From Gluconacetobacter johannae (GTDB taxonomy: Bacteria; Pseudomonadota; Alphaproteobacteria; Acetobacterales; Acetobacteraceae): a stretch of 64,000 nt of DNA. The position numbers were made by a program, and so were the translations under genes. Below, piece by piece: positions 45,543-54,336 of the stretch. The DNA lies in contig NZ_BAQK01000050.1 in NCBI RefSeq assembly GCF_025994435.1, forward strand, positions 75,323-139,322, given 5' to 3'. The notes under the pieces were generated by a model. That model was given only the letters and a program-made list of their open reading frames with translations. It was not told the DNA's origin and did no database searches. The first letter of the stretch is position 1. Each line of letters begins with the position of its first letter.

Positions 45543-47017
45543 CCGGCCGGGCGGATGTCCGGGGTGGAACCCGCCCCGCCCTCCAGCATCGCACGAACCG
45601 CCAGGACGCTGGCGCGGGCCCGCGCACCGGTCGACAGCAGGCCCAGCCACGCGATGAAGCCGGCCAGCGCCACCACGCCCCACCAGACACGATGGCTGGC
45701 CAGCGGCAGCAGGGCCATGGCGACCCGATCGCCGCCGGCCCCCGCAGGGCCCGCCCCGGCCATCGCCGACGCCGTCATCGTGCCGGATACCGCGATCCCC
45801 AGCAGCGCGCCGACCTGCCGGCTGGTCGAGGCAAGGGCCGCGGCCAGCCCCGCCTGGTCGCGCGGCATGCCCGACACGGCGGTATTGGTGATCGGCGCGT
45901 TGCACAGGCCGAATCCGCACCCGCACAGCCCGTAGGACACCGCCAGCAGGCCCAGCGGCGTCGCATCGGCCAGCCCCGTCAGCAGCAGCGCCCCGCCCCC
46001 CAGCCCCGTCGCCGACAGCAGCAGCGGCAGGCGCGCGCCCCGCGCGGCCACCAGCCGGCCCGACAGCGGCGCGCAGGCCATGACCCCCAGCGCGAACGGC
46101 AGCGTGCACAGCCCCGCGCGCAGAGGGGACAGGCCCCGCACGTCCTGCAGGTACAGCGTGTTCAGGAACAGGAAGGCGCTGAAGATGGCAAAGGCGCAGA
46201 TCGCGATCAGGATCGCGCCGGTAAACGGCAGCGCGCGAAAGAAGCGGACATCCAGCAGCGGCTGCGCGCGACGTCGTTCCACCGCGACCAGGGCCACCAC
46301 GCCCAGCCCCGCCAGCCCCAGCCCCCCGCCGATCGCCGGGGCGCGCCAGCCATAATCCCGGACCTCGATCAGGGCGGCCGTCACGGCGGCCAGCGTCAGC
46401 GCGACCAGGACCTGCGCCGGGACGTCGATCGCCCGCGCCCGTACGGCACGGGATTCGGGGATGAACCGCCGGCTGAGCCAGATCGCCAGCAGGCCGACCG
46501 GCACATTGACCCAGAACACCGCCCGCCACCCCGCGTACGTCGTCAGCACGCCGCCCGCCAGCGGCCCCAGCGCCAGCGCCACGCCCGACATGGCCCCCCA
46601 CATCCCGATCGCCCGCGCCCGCGCGCCGGGGGCGGTAAAGACATTGGCGATGATCGACAGCGCCACCGGGTTGAGCATGGCGCCCCCCAGCCCCTGGAAC
46701 CCCCGCGCCAGCACCAGGGCCAGGGCGGACGGCGCCAGGCCGCACAGGACCGAGCCCAGGCAGAAGGTCGCGATTCCCGTCACGAAGACCCGCCTGCGGC
46801 CGATGCGGTCGGCGGTGGACCCCGCCAGCACCAGCAGGCTGGCCACCACCAGCGTATAGGCATCGACAACCCATTGCAGGGTCGAGAACCGCCCGCCCAG
46901 ATCGGCGCGAATCGACGGCAGCGCCACGTTGACGATGGTCACGTCCATCATCACCAGCAGCAGGCTCAGGCAACAGGTCGCCAGGACCACATTGGGGCGA
47001 AGGGGCGAATCGGACAT
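45509..47017 (-). CDS. MFS transporter, DHA2 (EmrB/QacA) family
   Basis: A 502-aa membrane protein with about 14 hydrophobic segments. MFS motif A-like GSTADRIGRRRVF is near 68-80, and the DHA2 motif near GPLAGGVLTTYAGWRAVFWVNVPVG (shortened) is near 140-160. MMDVTIVNVALPSI is the typical first helix of this family. It probably exports drugs or metabolites by proton exchange; the substrate is unknown. ATG 47015-47017 (MSDSPLRP) is preferred to an upstream start at 47044. It overlaps the gno 3' end. Confidence 0.93.
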   Translation of the reverse strand: MSDSPLRPNVVLATCCLSLLLVMMDVTIVNVALPSIRADLGGRFSTLQWVVDAYTLVVASLLVLAGSTADRIGRRRVFVTGIATFCLGSVLCGLAPSALALVLARGFQGLGGAMLNPVALSIIANVFTAPGARARAIGMWGAMSGVALALGPLAGGVLTTYAGWRAVFWVNVPVGLLAIWLSRRFIPESRAVRARAIDVPAQVLVALTLAAVTAALIEVRDYGWRAPAIGGGLGLAGLGVVALVAVERRRAQPLLDVRFFRALPFTGAILIAICAFAIFSAFLFLNTLYLQDVRGLSPLRAGLCTLPFALGVMACAPLSGRLVAARGARLPLLLSATGLGGGALLLTGLADATPLGLLAVSYGLCGCGFGLCNAPITNTAVSGMPRDQAGLAAALASTSRQVGALLGIAVSGTMTASAMAGAGPAGAGGDRVAMALLPLASHRVWWGVVALAGFIAWLGLLSTGARARASVLAVRAMLEGGAGSTPDIRPAGQRTESTPPST

Positions 47018-47098
47018 GCAGCCCCGACAATTTCCCCGGCGCATGACGCGCGCACATGCCGCACCACCATACCGGGATCATTTTTCAGGATGGGGAAA

Positions 47099-47172
47099 TG
47101 GAGCGGGCGAAGGGAATCGAACCCTCCTCAGAAGCTTGGAAGGCTACTGCATTACCACTATGCTACGCCCGC
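47099..47172 (-). tRNA. tRNA-Gly (anticodon TCC)
   Basis: The minus strand folds as a full cloverleaf: acceptor GCGGGCG / CGCCCGC, anticodon loop CTTCCAA, T-loop GGTTCGATTCC, discriminator T and encoded CCA. It decodes GGA/GGG. Confidence 0.97.
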
Positions 47173-47397
47173 CCATGGCGACGTTCATAACGCCGAACCC
47201 CGCCCGGCGGCAAGTCCCGCCCACATGCAATACGCCGCCATTCCCCCATGCTCAGGGTCCCTGGTCACGGGAATCGCACGCACCCCCTTGACTTTGCCGG
47301 CCGGGCATACTTTTTTCCGCTGCCTGCGCCGGGTTCGCACGGGTGGCCAAGGGGACAGCTTTCCGCTATCTCTTGGTCGGCGCCGAAGGCGGCATGC

Positions 47398-47474
47398 AGG
47401 GGTGTAGCTCAATTGGCTAGAGCGCCGGTCTCCAAAACCGGAGGTTGCGGGTTCGAGACCCTCCGCCCCTGCCA
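47398..47474 (+). tRNA. tRNA-Trp (anticodon CCA)
   Basis: Acceptor AGGGGTG / CGCCCCT with one G-T pair, anticodon stem CCGGT / ACCGG with loop CTCCAAA, T-loop GGTTCGAGACC, discriminator G and encoded CCA. It lies just before secE, the usual trpT-secE-nusG order. Confidence 0.97.
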
Positions 47475-47602
47475 ACCGCCCCGTTCGGGTTGACCCCGTG
47501 CGGTGCATTACGGTGCCCCGACATGCAGTTGAGGCGTTTTTCAGCCCCGTCCGCCATTCTCGCCGGATGGACGGCGGCGTGGTGTTACAAGAAGGGTGTT
47601 TC

Positions 47603-47797
47603 GTGTCGGTCAGTCCCGCGAAATTTGTGCAAGAGGTCCGTGCGGAAGCGGGCAAGGTCACATGGCCCACGCGTCGCGCCACACTGGTGACGACCGGGGC
47701 GGTGCTGGCCATGGCCGCCCTGACGTCGGCATTTTTCTTTGTCGTCGACCAGATCATCGGCCTCGGCGTACGTGAACTTTTTGGGCTTGGAGGCTGA
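47603..47797 (+). CDS. secE: Preprotein translocase subunit SecE
   Basis: A 64-aa single-span membrane protein that clamps SecY. The pattern FVQEVRAEAGKVTWPTRRATL is at about 6-26, followed by the membrane segment AVLAMAALTSAFFFVVDQIIG. It starts with GTG at 47603-47605 after AAGGG; the frame is open upstream, but that would give a non-homologous extension. It lies 10 bp before nusG. Confidence 0.95.
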   Translation: MSVSPAKFVQEVRAEAGKVTWPTRRATLVTTGAVLAMAALTSAFFFVVDQIIGLGVRELFGLGG

Positions 47798-47807
47798 GGA
47801 ACGGACC

Positions 47808-48338
47808 ATGGCAAAACGTTGGTACGTCGTTCACGTCTATTCAGGCTTCGAAAAGAAGATCGCCCAGCACATCAAGGAGCAGGCGGCGCAGAAGGGGCTG
47901 TCCGACCATTTCGGCGATATCCTGGTGCCCTCCGAGGAGGTCGTCGAGGTCCGCCGTGGCCAGAAGGTCAGCTCCGAGCGGAAATTCTTCCCCGGCTACG
48001 TCCTGGTCAACATGGAACTGACCGACGACGCCTGGCATCTGGTCAAGGACACGCCCAAGGTCACCGGCTTCCTGGGCAGCAAGACCCGTCCCTCGCCGAT
48101 TCCCAACGCCGAGGCCGAGCGGATCATGAAGCAGGCGCAGGAAGGGGTGGAACGCCCCCGTCCTTCCGTCACCTTCGAGATCGGCGAGCAGGTGCGCGTC
48201 TCCGACGGCCCGTTCACCTCCTTCAACGGCACGATCGAGGAAGTGGACGAGGAAAAGGCGCGCCTCAAGGTCAGCGTCTCGATCTTCGGCCGCTCCACGC
48301 CGGTCGATCTGGAATACAGCCAGGTCGAGAAGCTCTGA
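47808..48338 (+). CDS. nusG: Transcription termination/antitermination factor NusG
   Basis: A 176-aa protein of the normal length: NGN domain (KRWYVVHVYSGFEKKIA... FFPGYVLVNM) and C-terminal KOW domain (FEIGEQVRVSDGPFTSFNG). It binds RNA polymerase and couples it to Rho or ribosomes. GAGGA precedes the ATG. A strong terminator follows, so L11/L1 genes are not directly attached in this transcription unit or lie elsewhere. Confidence 0.97.
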   Translation: MAKRWYVVHVYSGFEKKIAQHIKEQAAQKGLSDHFGDILVPSEEVVEVRRGQKVSSERKFFPGYVLVNMELTDDAWHLVKDTPKVTGFLGSKTRPSPIPNAEAERIMKQAQEGVERPRPSVTFEIGEQVRVSDGPFTSFNGTIEEVDEEKARLKVSVSIFGRSTPVDLEYSQVEKL

Positions 48339-48364
48339 TCGTCTCCGACGGTTCCGGACGAACG

Positions 48365-48390
48365 AAGGGCGCCCTGTGGCGCCCTTTTTT
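48365..48390 (+). terminator. Rho-independent terminator after nusG
   Basis: GGGCGCC / GGCGCCC with a CTGT loop, followed by six T residues. Confidence 0.93.
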
Positions 48391-48401
48391 ATTTCCGCTG
48401 G

Positions 48402-48432
48402 GTGGGGAACCCACCAGGGCCTGAGGCCCTGG
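48402..48432. repeat. Palindromic intergenic repeat unit, copy 2
   Basis: CCAGGGCC-TGA-GGCCCTGG (48414-48432) is preceded by a small stem GGGT...ACCC. It resembles the palindromes at 38210 and 58084. It lies between the nusG terminator and pqiC. Confidence 0.45.
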
Positions 48433-48441
48433 ACCCCGATT

Positions 48442-49083
48442 TCAGGGCAGCGTTTTGAGGCCTGCACCCAGGGTTCGCAGCCGTACCGCCGCCTCATCGG
48501 CGACCTGTCCCAGCAAGCCGCTCAGCGCCGCCACCATGCCGGGCGTGCCCCCGCCCTGCACCGGCAGGGTCAGGCCCAGCACGCTGGACGATCCGGGCAC
48601 GCCAACCGGGTGGACGGCCAGGCTGCCCGCCAGGACGGCACGCCCCGCGCCGTCGCGCGCGAAGCGCGTCACATCCAGTTCCACCACCGCCAGCGGCGTG
48701 CCGGCCGCTGAATCGTTCTGCGCGAACACCGCGCTCCCCGGCAGGCGTTGCTGCAGGTTCGCGGTCAGCACATGAGCGATCATGGTCGGCAGCGATTCGC
48801 TCCAGGCATCGCCGCTGCTGAGCTTGATCCGATAATCACCATCGCTGCCCACGATCCGGTCACGATCCAGCGACAGCGCGACGGTGGGGGTCCGGACCTC
48901 GATCACCGCGGGCGCCCCGCCCTGGGCCGGGCCGGGCCAGGGAGCCAACGTATAGAAGGCCGGATCGGACGAGCACGCGGCCAGCGGGGCGACGGCCGCG
49001 ACCGCCAGCAGGCCCAGACCGCGCCCCAGCACCGCCCGGCGCGACGCGGGGCGGTGGTTCGATGTGTACCCAGGCAATGTCAT
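48442..49083 (-). CDS. pqiC: PqiC-type membrane integrity lipoprotein
   Basis: A 213-aa outer-membrane lipoprotein. The signal peptide has a lipobox LAAC with Cys at about 36, followed by SSDPAFYTLAP, the usual start of the ABC-type transport auxiliary lipoprotein family. PqiC docks the PqiB channel to the outer membrane for lipid transport. It starts 3 bp after the pqiB stop and is the last gene of pqiABC. Confidence 0.9.
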   Translation of the reverse strand: MTLPGYTSNHRPASRRAVLGRGLGLLAVAAVAPLAACSSDPAFYTLAPWPGPAQGGAPAVIEVRTPTVALSLDRDRIVGSDGDYRIKLSSGDAWSESLPTMIAHVLTANLQQRLPGSAVFAQNDSAAGTPLAVVELDVTRFARDGAGRAVLAGSLAVHPVGVPGSSSVLGLTLPVQGGGTPGMVAALSGLLGQVADEAAVRLRTLGAGLKTLP

Positions 49084-49086
49084 CGA

Positions 49087-50772
49087 CTAGCGTCCCGTAA
49101 TCAGCGCCGAAGGATGGCGATTGAGGAAATCGGTCAGGAAGCGTAGCGACCGCGCGGCCTCGTCCAGTTGCACCAGCATATGTTGCAGGTCGCGGTGGAA
49201 ATCGGTGTCCCCGCCATAGCTGGCCAGCAGGACGTTGGCGTTCTTCAGCGTCTTGTCCAACTGCTCGCTCATCTGCGGCAGGCGCTCGAACAGCGGATGC
49301 ATGCCGTGGCGGGCGTCGCCGGCCAGGCCCTGGACGCTACGCAGCGAATCCCGCAGGGCGGCGATCGCCTGCCGGACCTCGGGGCTGTTGATGCGTGCGT
49401 CGGAATGGGCCAGCAGATTGTTCAGGTTCTCGCCCACCTGCGTCAGCGGCATCGCGGCGATCTTGTCCGCGACGGTGGACAGCGAATCCATGATGCCGCC
49501 CATGCCGCCGGCCTTGCCGGGAATGACCAGCGTCGTGCCCTCGGCCTGCACCACGGCGGGCGTGGCGTTCTTCACGAAATTGAGGCCGATGACCGCCTCG
49601 CCGGTCAGGAAGCTGGCGGTATCGACCGAGGCGCGCAGCCCGTTGTCCACCAGCGCCTGGACCATGCCGGCCATGGCGTCGTGATGGATTTCGTCCTCAT
49701 CCAGGATCCGCTCGGGCTGGATCTCCATGCCGACACGGACGCGGGCCTTCCCGGCCTTCGGGTCCAGATCCAGCTTCACGCTGGTGACCGTCCCGACCTG
49801 GATGCCGAACATCGTGACCTGCGCCCCGACCGCCAGCCCGGATACCGAACTGGTCAGATAGGTCGCCAGGGACAGCCGCTCGCGATAGCCGGCATTATCG
49901 GCGGCTTCCTGGCTTTCGTACAGGCGGAACACCGAATTCTTGGGGGCCGCGGGCACGCCCTGCGCCTCGCGCCGCTGCGCCAGGCCGAACGCCACCCCGC
50001 CCGAGAACAGGGCCTGCAACGATTGCAGCTTGACCTTCAGCCCGCCGGCCCCGAACCCGACCTGCACGCCCGAGACGTTCCAGAAACGCGTGTCGGTCCG
50101 CAGATAGCGGTCATAGGGTTCGCGGATGAAGACCTGGACCAGGATCGGCCCCTCGCCGCCCGGCGGCATGGTGTAGCCCAGGACTTCGCCGACGTCGATG
50201 TCGCGGAAAAAGACCGGCGCCCCCTGCCCGATCGACCCCAGGGTCGCGCTGATAAGGGTGTAGGTGTTGCCCGGCTGGTCGGAACGGATGCCCGGCGGGG
50301 ATTCCAGCCCCTTGAACTCGGTCGTGCGCTGGCCGCCGGGCTCGCCCGGGTCCATCGAGATATAGGCCCCCGACATCAGGGTCTCCAGCCCCGTGATGCT
50401 GGCGCCGTTCAGCCGGGGCCGGACCACCCAGAAGCGCGCATGATCGGTCAGCATCGGCGCCGAGCGCGCGCTCATCCGCACGCGGACCTCGACATGGCGC
50501 ATGTCCGGGGTCAGGGTGACGGCCTCGACCGTGCCCAGCGGGACGGCCTTGTTCTTGACCTGGGTCTGGCCGCTGGTCAGCCCGTCGGCGGTGTCGAAGG
50601 TGATCGTGATCTCCGGCCCGCGTCCCATGAAGCCGCGCCAGCCCAGGTAGCCGGCGATGCCGATCGCCACGATGGGAACGAACCAGACGATCGAGAACCG
50701 GAACCGCCTCTCCGAGGCTTCCGGCGGAACGGACGATCGTCCACCGGTATGATCTTGAGGGTCGTCCGTCAC
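49087..50772 (-). CDS. pqiB: PqiB, MCE-domain lipid transport channel
   Basis: A 561-aa periplasm-spanning protein anchored by one N-terminal membrane segment (about 25-47). Three MlaD/MCE domains follow (about 50-140, 165-250, 290-390; e.g. ITITFDTADGLTSGQTQVKNKAVPLG), then a helical C-terminus that forms the hollow needle. It starts with GTG at 50770-50772, overlapping the pqiA stop. Length and domain count match E. coli PqiB. Confidence 0.93.
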   Translation of the reverse strand: MTDDPQDHTGGRSSVPPEASERRFRFSIVWFVPIVAIGIAGYLGWRGFMGRGPEITITFDTADGLTSGQTQVKNKAVPLGTVEAVTLTPDMRHVEVRVRMSARSAPMLTDHARFWVVRPRLNGASITGLETLMSGAYISMDPGEPGGQRTTEFKGLESPPGIRSDQPGNTYTLISATLGSIGQGAPVFFRDIDVGEVLGYTMPPGGEGPILVQVFIREPYDRYLRTDTRFWNVSGVQVGFGAGGLKVKLQSLQALFSGGVAFGLAQRREAQGVPAAPKNSVFRLYESQEAADNAGYRERLSLATYLTSSVSGLAVGAQVTMFGIQVGTVTSVKLDLDPKAGKARVRVGMEIQPERILDEDEIHHDAMAGMVQALVDNGLRASVDTASFLTGEAVIGLNFVKNATPAVVQAEGTTLVIPGKAGGMGGIMDSLSTVADKIAAMPLTQVGENLNNLLAHSDARINSPEVRQAIAALRDSLRSVQGLAGDARHGMHPLFERLPQMSEQLDKTLKNANVLLASYGGDTDFHRDLQHMLVQLDEAARSLRFLTDFLNRHPSALITGR

Positions 50773-52241
50773 GCCTGCCCTGGCTCCATCATCTCAGTTT
50801 CCGCCACGGCATGGCCGTCGCGCGTACGCACCACCGCGGACGCCTGCCCGCCGCCGGGGGCCGGCCGGTTCTGCCCGGCCGCGTCCCACATCAATCGCGG
50901 ATCGAAACTCCATGCCGCGAACAGGGTCAGGACGACCACCGCGGCAAAGGACACCATTCCGGCATTCGCCGTGACATTGGCCAGCGAATTGAATCGCACC
51001 ACCGCCACCAGGATCGACACCATGAACACGTCGATCATCGACCAGCGCCCGATGATGTCAACGACATGGAACAGCCGCGTCCGCTGCACCAGCGCGAAGG
51101 ACGATCCCCGCCAGGTCGCGATCAGCATCCAGCCGAGGCTGAGGATCTTGAGCATCGGCACGACGATGCTGGCGAAGAAGACCAGCAGCGAAAGCGGCAC
51201 CATCCCGTCCTGCCACAGCTCGATCGCGCCCTCGATGATGGTGTGCCCGCCCCCGCCGCCGATCTTGAAGAAGGTCATGACCGGAAGCAGGTTGGCGGGA
51301 AAATAGCAGATCACCGCCGAAATCAGGAACGCCGTCGGCCGCGCCAGCGCCTGGGGCGCCCGGCGCCAGACGCGGTGGTCGCAGCGCGGACACATGCCCA
51401 CGCATTGCAGATTGCTGACCGGCCGGCTCAATTCGCCCACCAGGCCGCAGGCGGGGCACGCCACCAGATGGTCCACCGGCGGCATGTCGATCTCGTCTAT
51501 CCGCACATGGCGGACCCGCACCCGTTCGCCGTTTTCCATCCGGGTGATGGACTCCACGCGCCGATGCTGCCAGATCAGTTCGGTATCGAGGGTCGAATCG
51601 GTGGCCGCCATCGTCAGCATCAGCGCCGCGATCAGGTAGACCGCCGGCCCGACATCGACATGGGCCAGATCCGTCAGCTTGGTATAGGCGACGAAGATGC
51701 CCAGGACATAGACCTCGACCATCGACCAGGGACGGAGCTTTTCGTACCAGATCAGCAGATGGGGCGCCCAGTCCGGCATCTGGCGGCGGCTGGCGGCATA
51801 CAGGATCGCGAACATCATGCCGATGACGATCGCCGGCGCGACGATGGTGACGATCCCGACCAGCAACCCGGCCTCGCCCCAACCCTCGTGCAGCAATTCC
51901 ATCGGCCCGGTCAGCAGGCTGACGGTCCGTTCGCGGCCATAGACATCCAGCGTCATCAGCGACGACGCCAGCGCCGCCAAGTACAGCGCGCAGGAACTGA
52001 TGCAGAATGCCAGGGGGGTCTGCAGGGGCGACGTCCGCCGCCGCCATTCCAGCGTCTGCTGGCATCGGGCGCAGGACGCCAGATGCCCCGGCTCCAGCGC
52101 CGGCATGCGCTGGAACAGACCGCATCCGGAGCATTCGACCAGGCCGTCGATGGTCCAGACATGGCGCAAGGCCGCCGTCCGGCGGGACCAGCCGGCCCCA
52201 CGGACCAGGCGGGTGGTCCGGGCAGAGATCGTCTCGCTCAT
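50769..52241 (-). CDS. pqiA: PqiA inner-membrane protein
   Basis: A 490-aa protein with two related halves, each with a zinc-ribbon-like CxxC pair (CSGCGLF ... CARCQ, and CPACGLVGE ... CPRCDHR) followed by about four membrane segments. PqiA is the inner-membrane partner of PqiB/PqiC in envelope lipid homeostasis. The ATG at 52239-52241 follows GGGGGGG closely. The stop overlaps the pqiB GTG start. It heads pqiABC. Confidence 0.94.
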   Translation of the reverse strand: MSETISARTTRLVRGAGWSRRTAALRHVWTIDGLVECSGCGLFQRMPALEPGHLASCARCQQTLEWRRRTSPLQTPLAFCISSCALYLAALASSLMTLDVYGRERTVSLLTGPMELLHEGWGEAGLLVGIVTIVAPAIVIGMMFAILYAASRRQMPDWAPHLLIWYEKLRPWSMVEVYVLGIFVAYTKLTDLAHVDVGPAVYLIAALMLTMAATDSTLDTELIWQHRRVESITRMENGERVRVRHVRIDEIDMPPVDHLVACPACGLVGELSRPVSNLQCVGMCPRCDHRVWRRAPQALARPTAFLISAVICYFPANLLPVMTFFKIGGGGGHTIIEGAIELWQDGMVPLSLLVFFASIVVPMLKILSLGWMLIATWRGSSFALVQRTRLFHVVDIIGRWSMIDVFMVSILVAVVRFNSLANVTANAGMVSFAAVVVLTLFAAWSFDPRLMWDAAGQNRPAPGGGQASAVVRTRDGHAVAETEMMEPGQA

Positions 52242-52333
52242 CACCCCCCCACATATAATTCAATTTCGGGGGATGGATAGTCATTCAGCATATTGCAGCC
52301 ATGCCACGGGTCGGATATAGCCCTCATCGGCCG

Positions 52334-52408
<75 letters not shown>

Positions 52409-52570
52409 TCTTTCTTGATATCAATGTGTTGGACGGCGGAATGCTGCTGCCGGACGCAAGTGCGAATGCGCGGTTGCGTCAGGGACTCGCCCTCGGGCCG
52501 GCCAACGCGCGCCCCATGTCATGCCTTTTCGACGTCAATCGGCCCCCGCTTGCCGCCATCGCCCGTCAGG

Positions 52571-52756
52571 CTACCGGTTCAGCGGCCTGCGCCGGGCCGC
52601 GTCATCGGCCTCGTCCTCTTCATCTTCCTCGTCCTCCTCATCCTCCTCGTCCGGACGCGGGACGGGGACGTCGCCTGGGGGCGGCACGGGCCATGGCGGC
52701 ACCGGAACCGGAGGTTCTGGGCGTGGGCCATCTTGAAACGCCGGGACTTGCGACAT
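52571..52756 (-). CDS. Small acidic, proline-rich hypothetical protein
   Basis: A 61-aa protein. Residues 10-35 are proline-rich (PRPEPPVPVPPWPVPPPGD) and residues 36-50 are a run of Glu/Asp (DEEDEEDEEDEEDEADD). A strong GGGAGGGAG sequence precedes the ATG, which is the main reason to accept it. No family is recognised. It shares composition with the next small gene (52858-53040), so the two may be related. The acidic run suggests binding of cations or basic proteins, but no function is claimed. Confidence 0.5.
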   Translation of the reverse strand: MSQVPAFQDGPRPEPPVPVPPWPVPPPGDVPVPRPDEEDEEDEEDEEDEADDAARRRPLNR

Positions 52757-52857
52757 CGCATCTCCCTCCCGTCAGGTACTTCGGTTACTCCAGGCACATG
52801 GCGAATATCCGGCCCGTTGGTAGGGGGAGGGCGGAAAAATCGACATCCGCCCGATGC

Positions 52858-53040
52858 TTATCCGCCCCGTTCCGGACGGACCTCCGTCCGGGTGTAGGGA
52901 TCCGGCTCAAGGGGCGGTTCGTGTTCGTGCGGCGGCGGGGATGGTCCGGCCGGCTTGTGCGGATCGACGCCCGGCGGCACCCGGTCGGGCACGGGTGGCT
53001 CGGCCGGCTTGGGGGAATCGGAAGGATCGGACGGGCTCAT
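52858..53040 (-). CDS. Small proline-rich hypothetical protein
   Basis: A 60-aa soluble protein of composition P, E, D and H (MSPSDPSDSPKPAEPPVP at the start; HEHEPPLEPDPYTR near the end). GAGGGAG lies before the ATG with good spacing. The C-terminal third looks less random than the rest and may be conserved. No family was recognised. It lies 101 bp upstream of the other proline-rich small gene on the same strand; the two may form a unit. Confidence 0.5.
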   Translation of the reverse strand: MSPSDPSDSPKPAEPPVPDRVPPGVDPHKPAGPSPPPHEHEPPLEPDPYTRTEVRPERGG

Positions 53041-53141
53041 CGGCGCTCTCCCTCGGGCATGAGGGTAAGCGATGCCGCCGCATCAGGTTCCATGGTCCGT
53101 CCTGGAATCGGGGGATATTATCGGGGTCGGGGCCGTGACCT

Positions 53142-53663
53142 TCACACCGGGCGCAGCGCGTCGCGATAGCGGCGCGCACGATCCCGATAGGCCAGGCTGG
53201 CGCGCCGCATCATGGCCTCGTGCGCCGGGGTGACGGGTCCGACGATCGTGCCCGGGCGGCCGCGTATCACCGAGCCGTCCGGAAATATCTTGCCCTCCGG
53301 GATCAGGCTGCCCGCCGCGACCAGGCAGTTTCGACCGATCCGCGCGCCATTCATGATGACCGACCCCATGCCGATCAGCGATCCGGCGCCGATCCGGCAG
53401 CCATGCAGGACAACCATGTGCCCGATGGTCACGTCCTCGCCGACCTCCAGCGGAAATCCCGGGTCGGTATGCAGGACGGAATTGTCCTGCACATTGCTGC
53501 CGGCGCCGATGGCGATGCGTTCGGAATCGCCGCGCAGGACGGCGCCGAACCAGACGCTGGCGTCCGCCCCAACCGTAATCGCGCCGATCAGGGTGGCGTT
53601 CGGCGCCACATAGCCGGTTTCGGCCGACAGGTCGGGTGTCTGGCCGTCGAATTCAAACAGCAT
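53142..53663 (-). CDS. Gamma-carbonic-anhydrase-like hexapeptide protein (CaiE/PaaY/YrdA group)
   Basis: A left-handed beta-helix trimer protein of 173 aa (177 if the upstream ATG at 53675 is used; AGGA precedes the downstream one). Metal-binding histidines are at about 65, 82 and 87 (NVQDNSVLHT, TIGHMVVLHGCRIG), and the RGD and NVQD motifs are conserved. Related proteins are carbonic anhydrases or, as PaaY and perhaps CaiE, CoA-thioester hydrolases. The gene overlaps the GntR regulator end and lies in a locus with CaiB- and CaiD-like genes, which favours a CoA-related role. That is inference. Confidence 0.88.
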   Translation of the reverse strand: MLFEFDGQTPDLSAETGYVAPNATLIGAITVGADASVWFGAVLRGDSERIAIGAGSNVQDNSVLHTDPGFPLEVGEDVTIGHMVVLHGCRIGAGSLIGMGSVIMNGARIGRNCLVAAGSLIPEGKIFPDGSVIRGRPGTIVGPVTPAHEAMMRRASLAYRDRARRYRDALRPV

Positions 53664-54336
53664 CTCGTTCCTCATTCCCGTCCAGCGAGGCCAGCGCGAT
53701 CCGCGCGCTGGTCCCGGCGATGTGATCGCGCATCAACCGCGACAGGCGCGCCCCGTCGCGCTGCGCCAGGGCGTCCATGATTTCGGCATGTTCCGCGACC
53801 GCGGCGGCCCAGTCGCGGTCACATTTCTTCAGGATGAAGCGGCAGGCATGGATGCGCGTCAGGATCTGCTGGTACATCTCGGACAGGGCCGGATTGCGGG
53901 CCAGCGCGAAGATGGTCTCGTGGATCTTCCTGTTCTGGCGCAGGTAGCGATGCTCGTCACGCCGTGCGTAGCTGTCCATCATCTGGTCGTGCAACGCGCG
54001 CAGATGCCGGATGTCGCGCGCATCGACCCGCGCGCAGGCCAGCTCGCCCGCCAGGCCCTCCAGCGCGCCCATGATCGGGAACAGGTCCCGGATGTCGGCC
54101 TCGGTAATCTGCGCGACGGTCGCGCCGCGCCGGGGCAGCAGGTCGATCAGCCCCTCGGACGCCAGGACCTTCAGCGCCTCGCGCAACGGAGTCCGCGAAA
54201 TGCCGAACCGTTCGCACAGGGCGCGCTCGGCGATCTTCTCGCCCGGCGCCAGCACGCCGTCGAGGATCATGCCGCGCAACGCGGTGGTGACCGTGTCGTG
54301 AAGGTTCAGGCGTGGAACGATCGTGGGGGCGGTCAT
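53653..54336 (-). CDS. GntR-family regulator with FCD domain
   Basis: A 227-aa regulator. The winged helix (about 10-75) contains ERALCERFGISRTPLREALKVLASEGLI. The FCD ligand-binding domain (about 85-215) has the metal-site pattern D...H...H (about 135, HETIFALARNPALSEMY, and H at about 200). It is the FadR/VanR subfamily, which usually senses carboxylic acids. It likely controls the adjacent transporter and the divergent CoA-transferase genes. Its ATG overlaps the end of the transporter frame (ATGA). Confidence 0.93.
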   Translation of the reverse strand: MTAPTIVPRLNLHDTVTTALRGMILDGVLAPGEKIAERALCERFGISRTPLREALKVLASEGLIDLLPRRGATVAQITEADIRDLFPIMGALEGLAGELACARVDARDIRHLRALHDQMMDSYARRDEHRYLRQNRKIHETIFALARNPALSEMYQQILTRIHACRFILKKCDRDWAAAVAEHAEIMDALAQRDGARLSRLMRDHIAGTSARIALASLDGNEERDAV

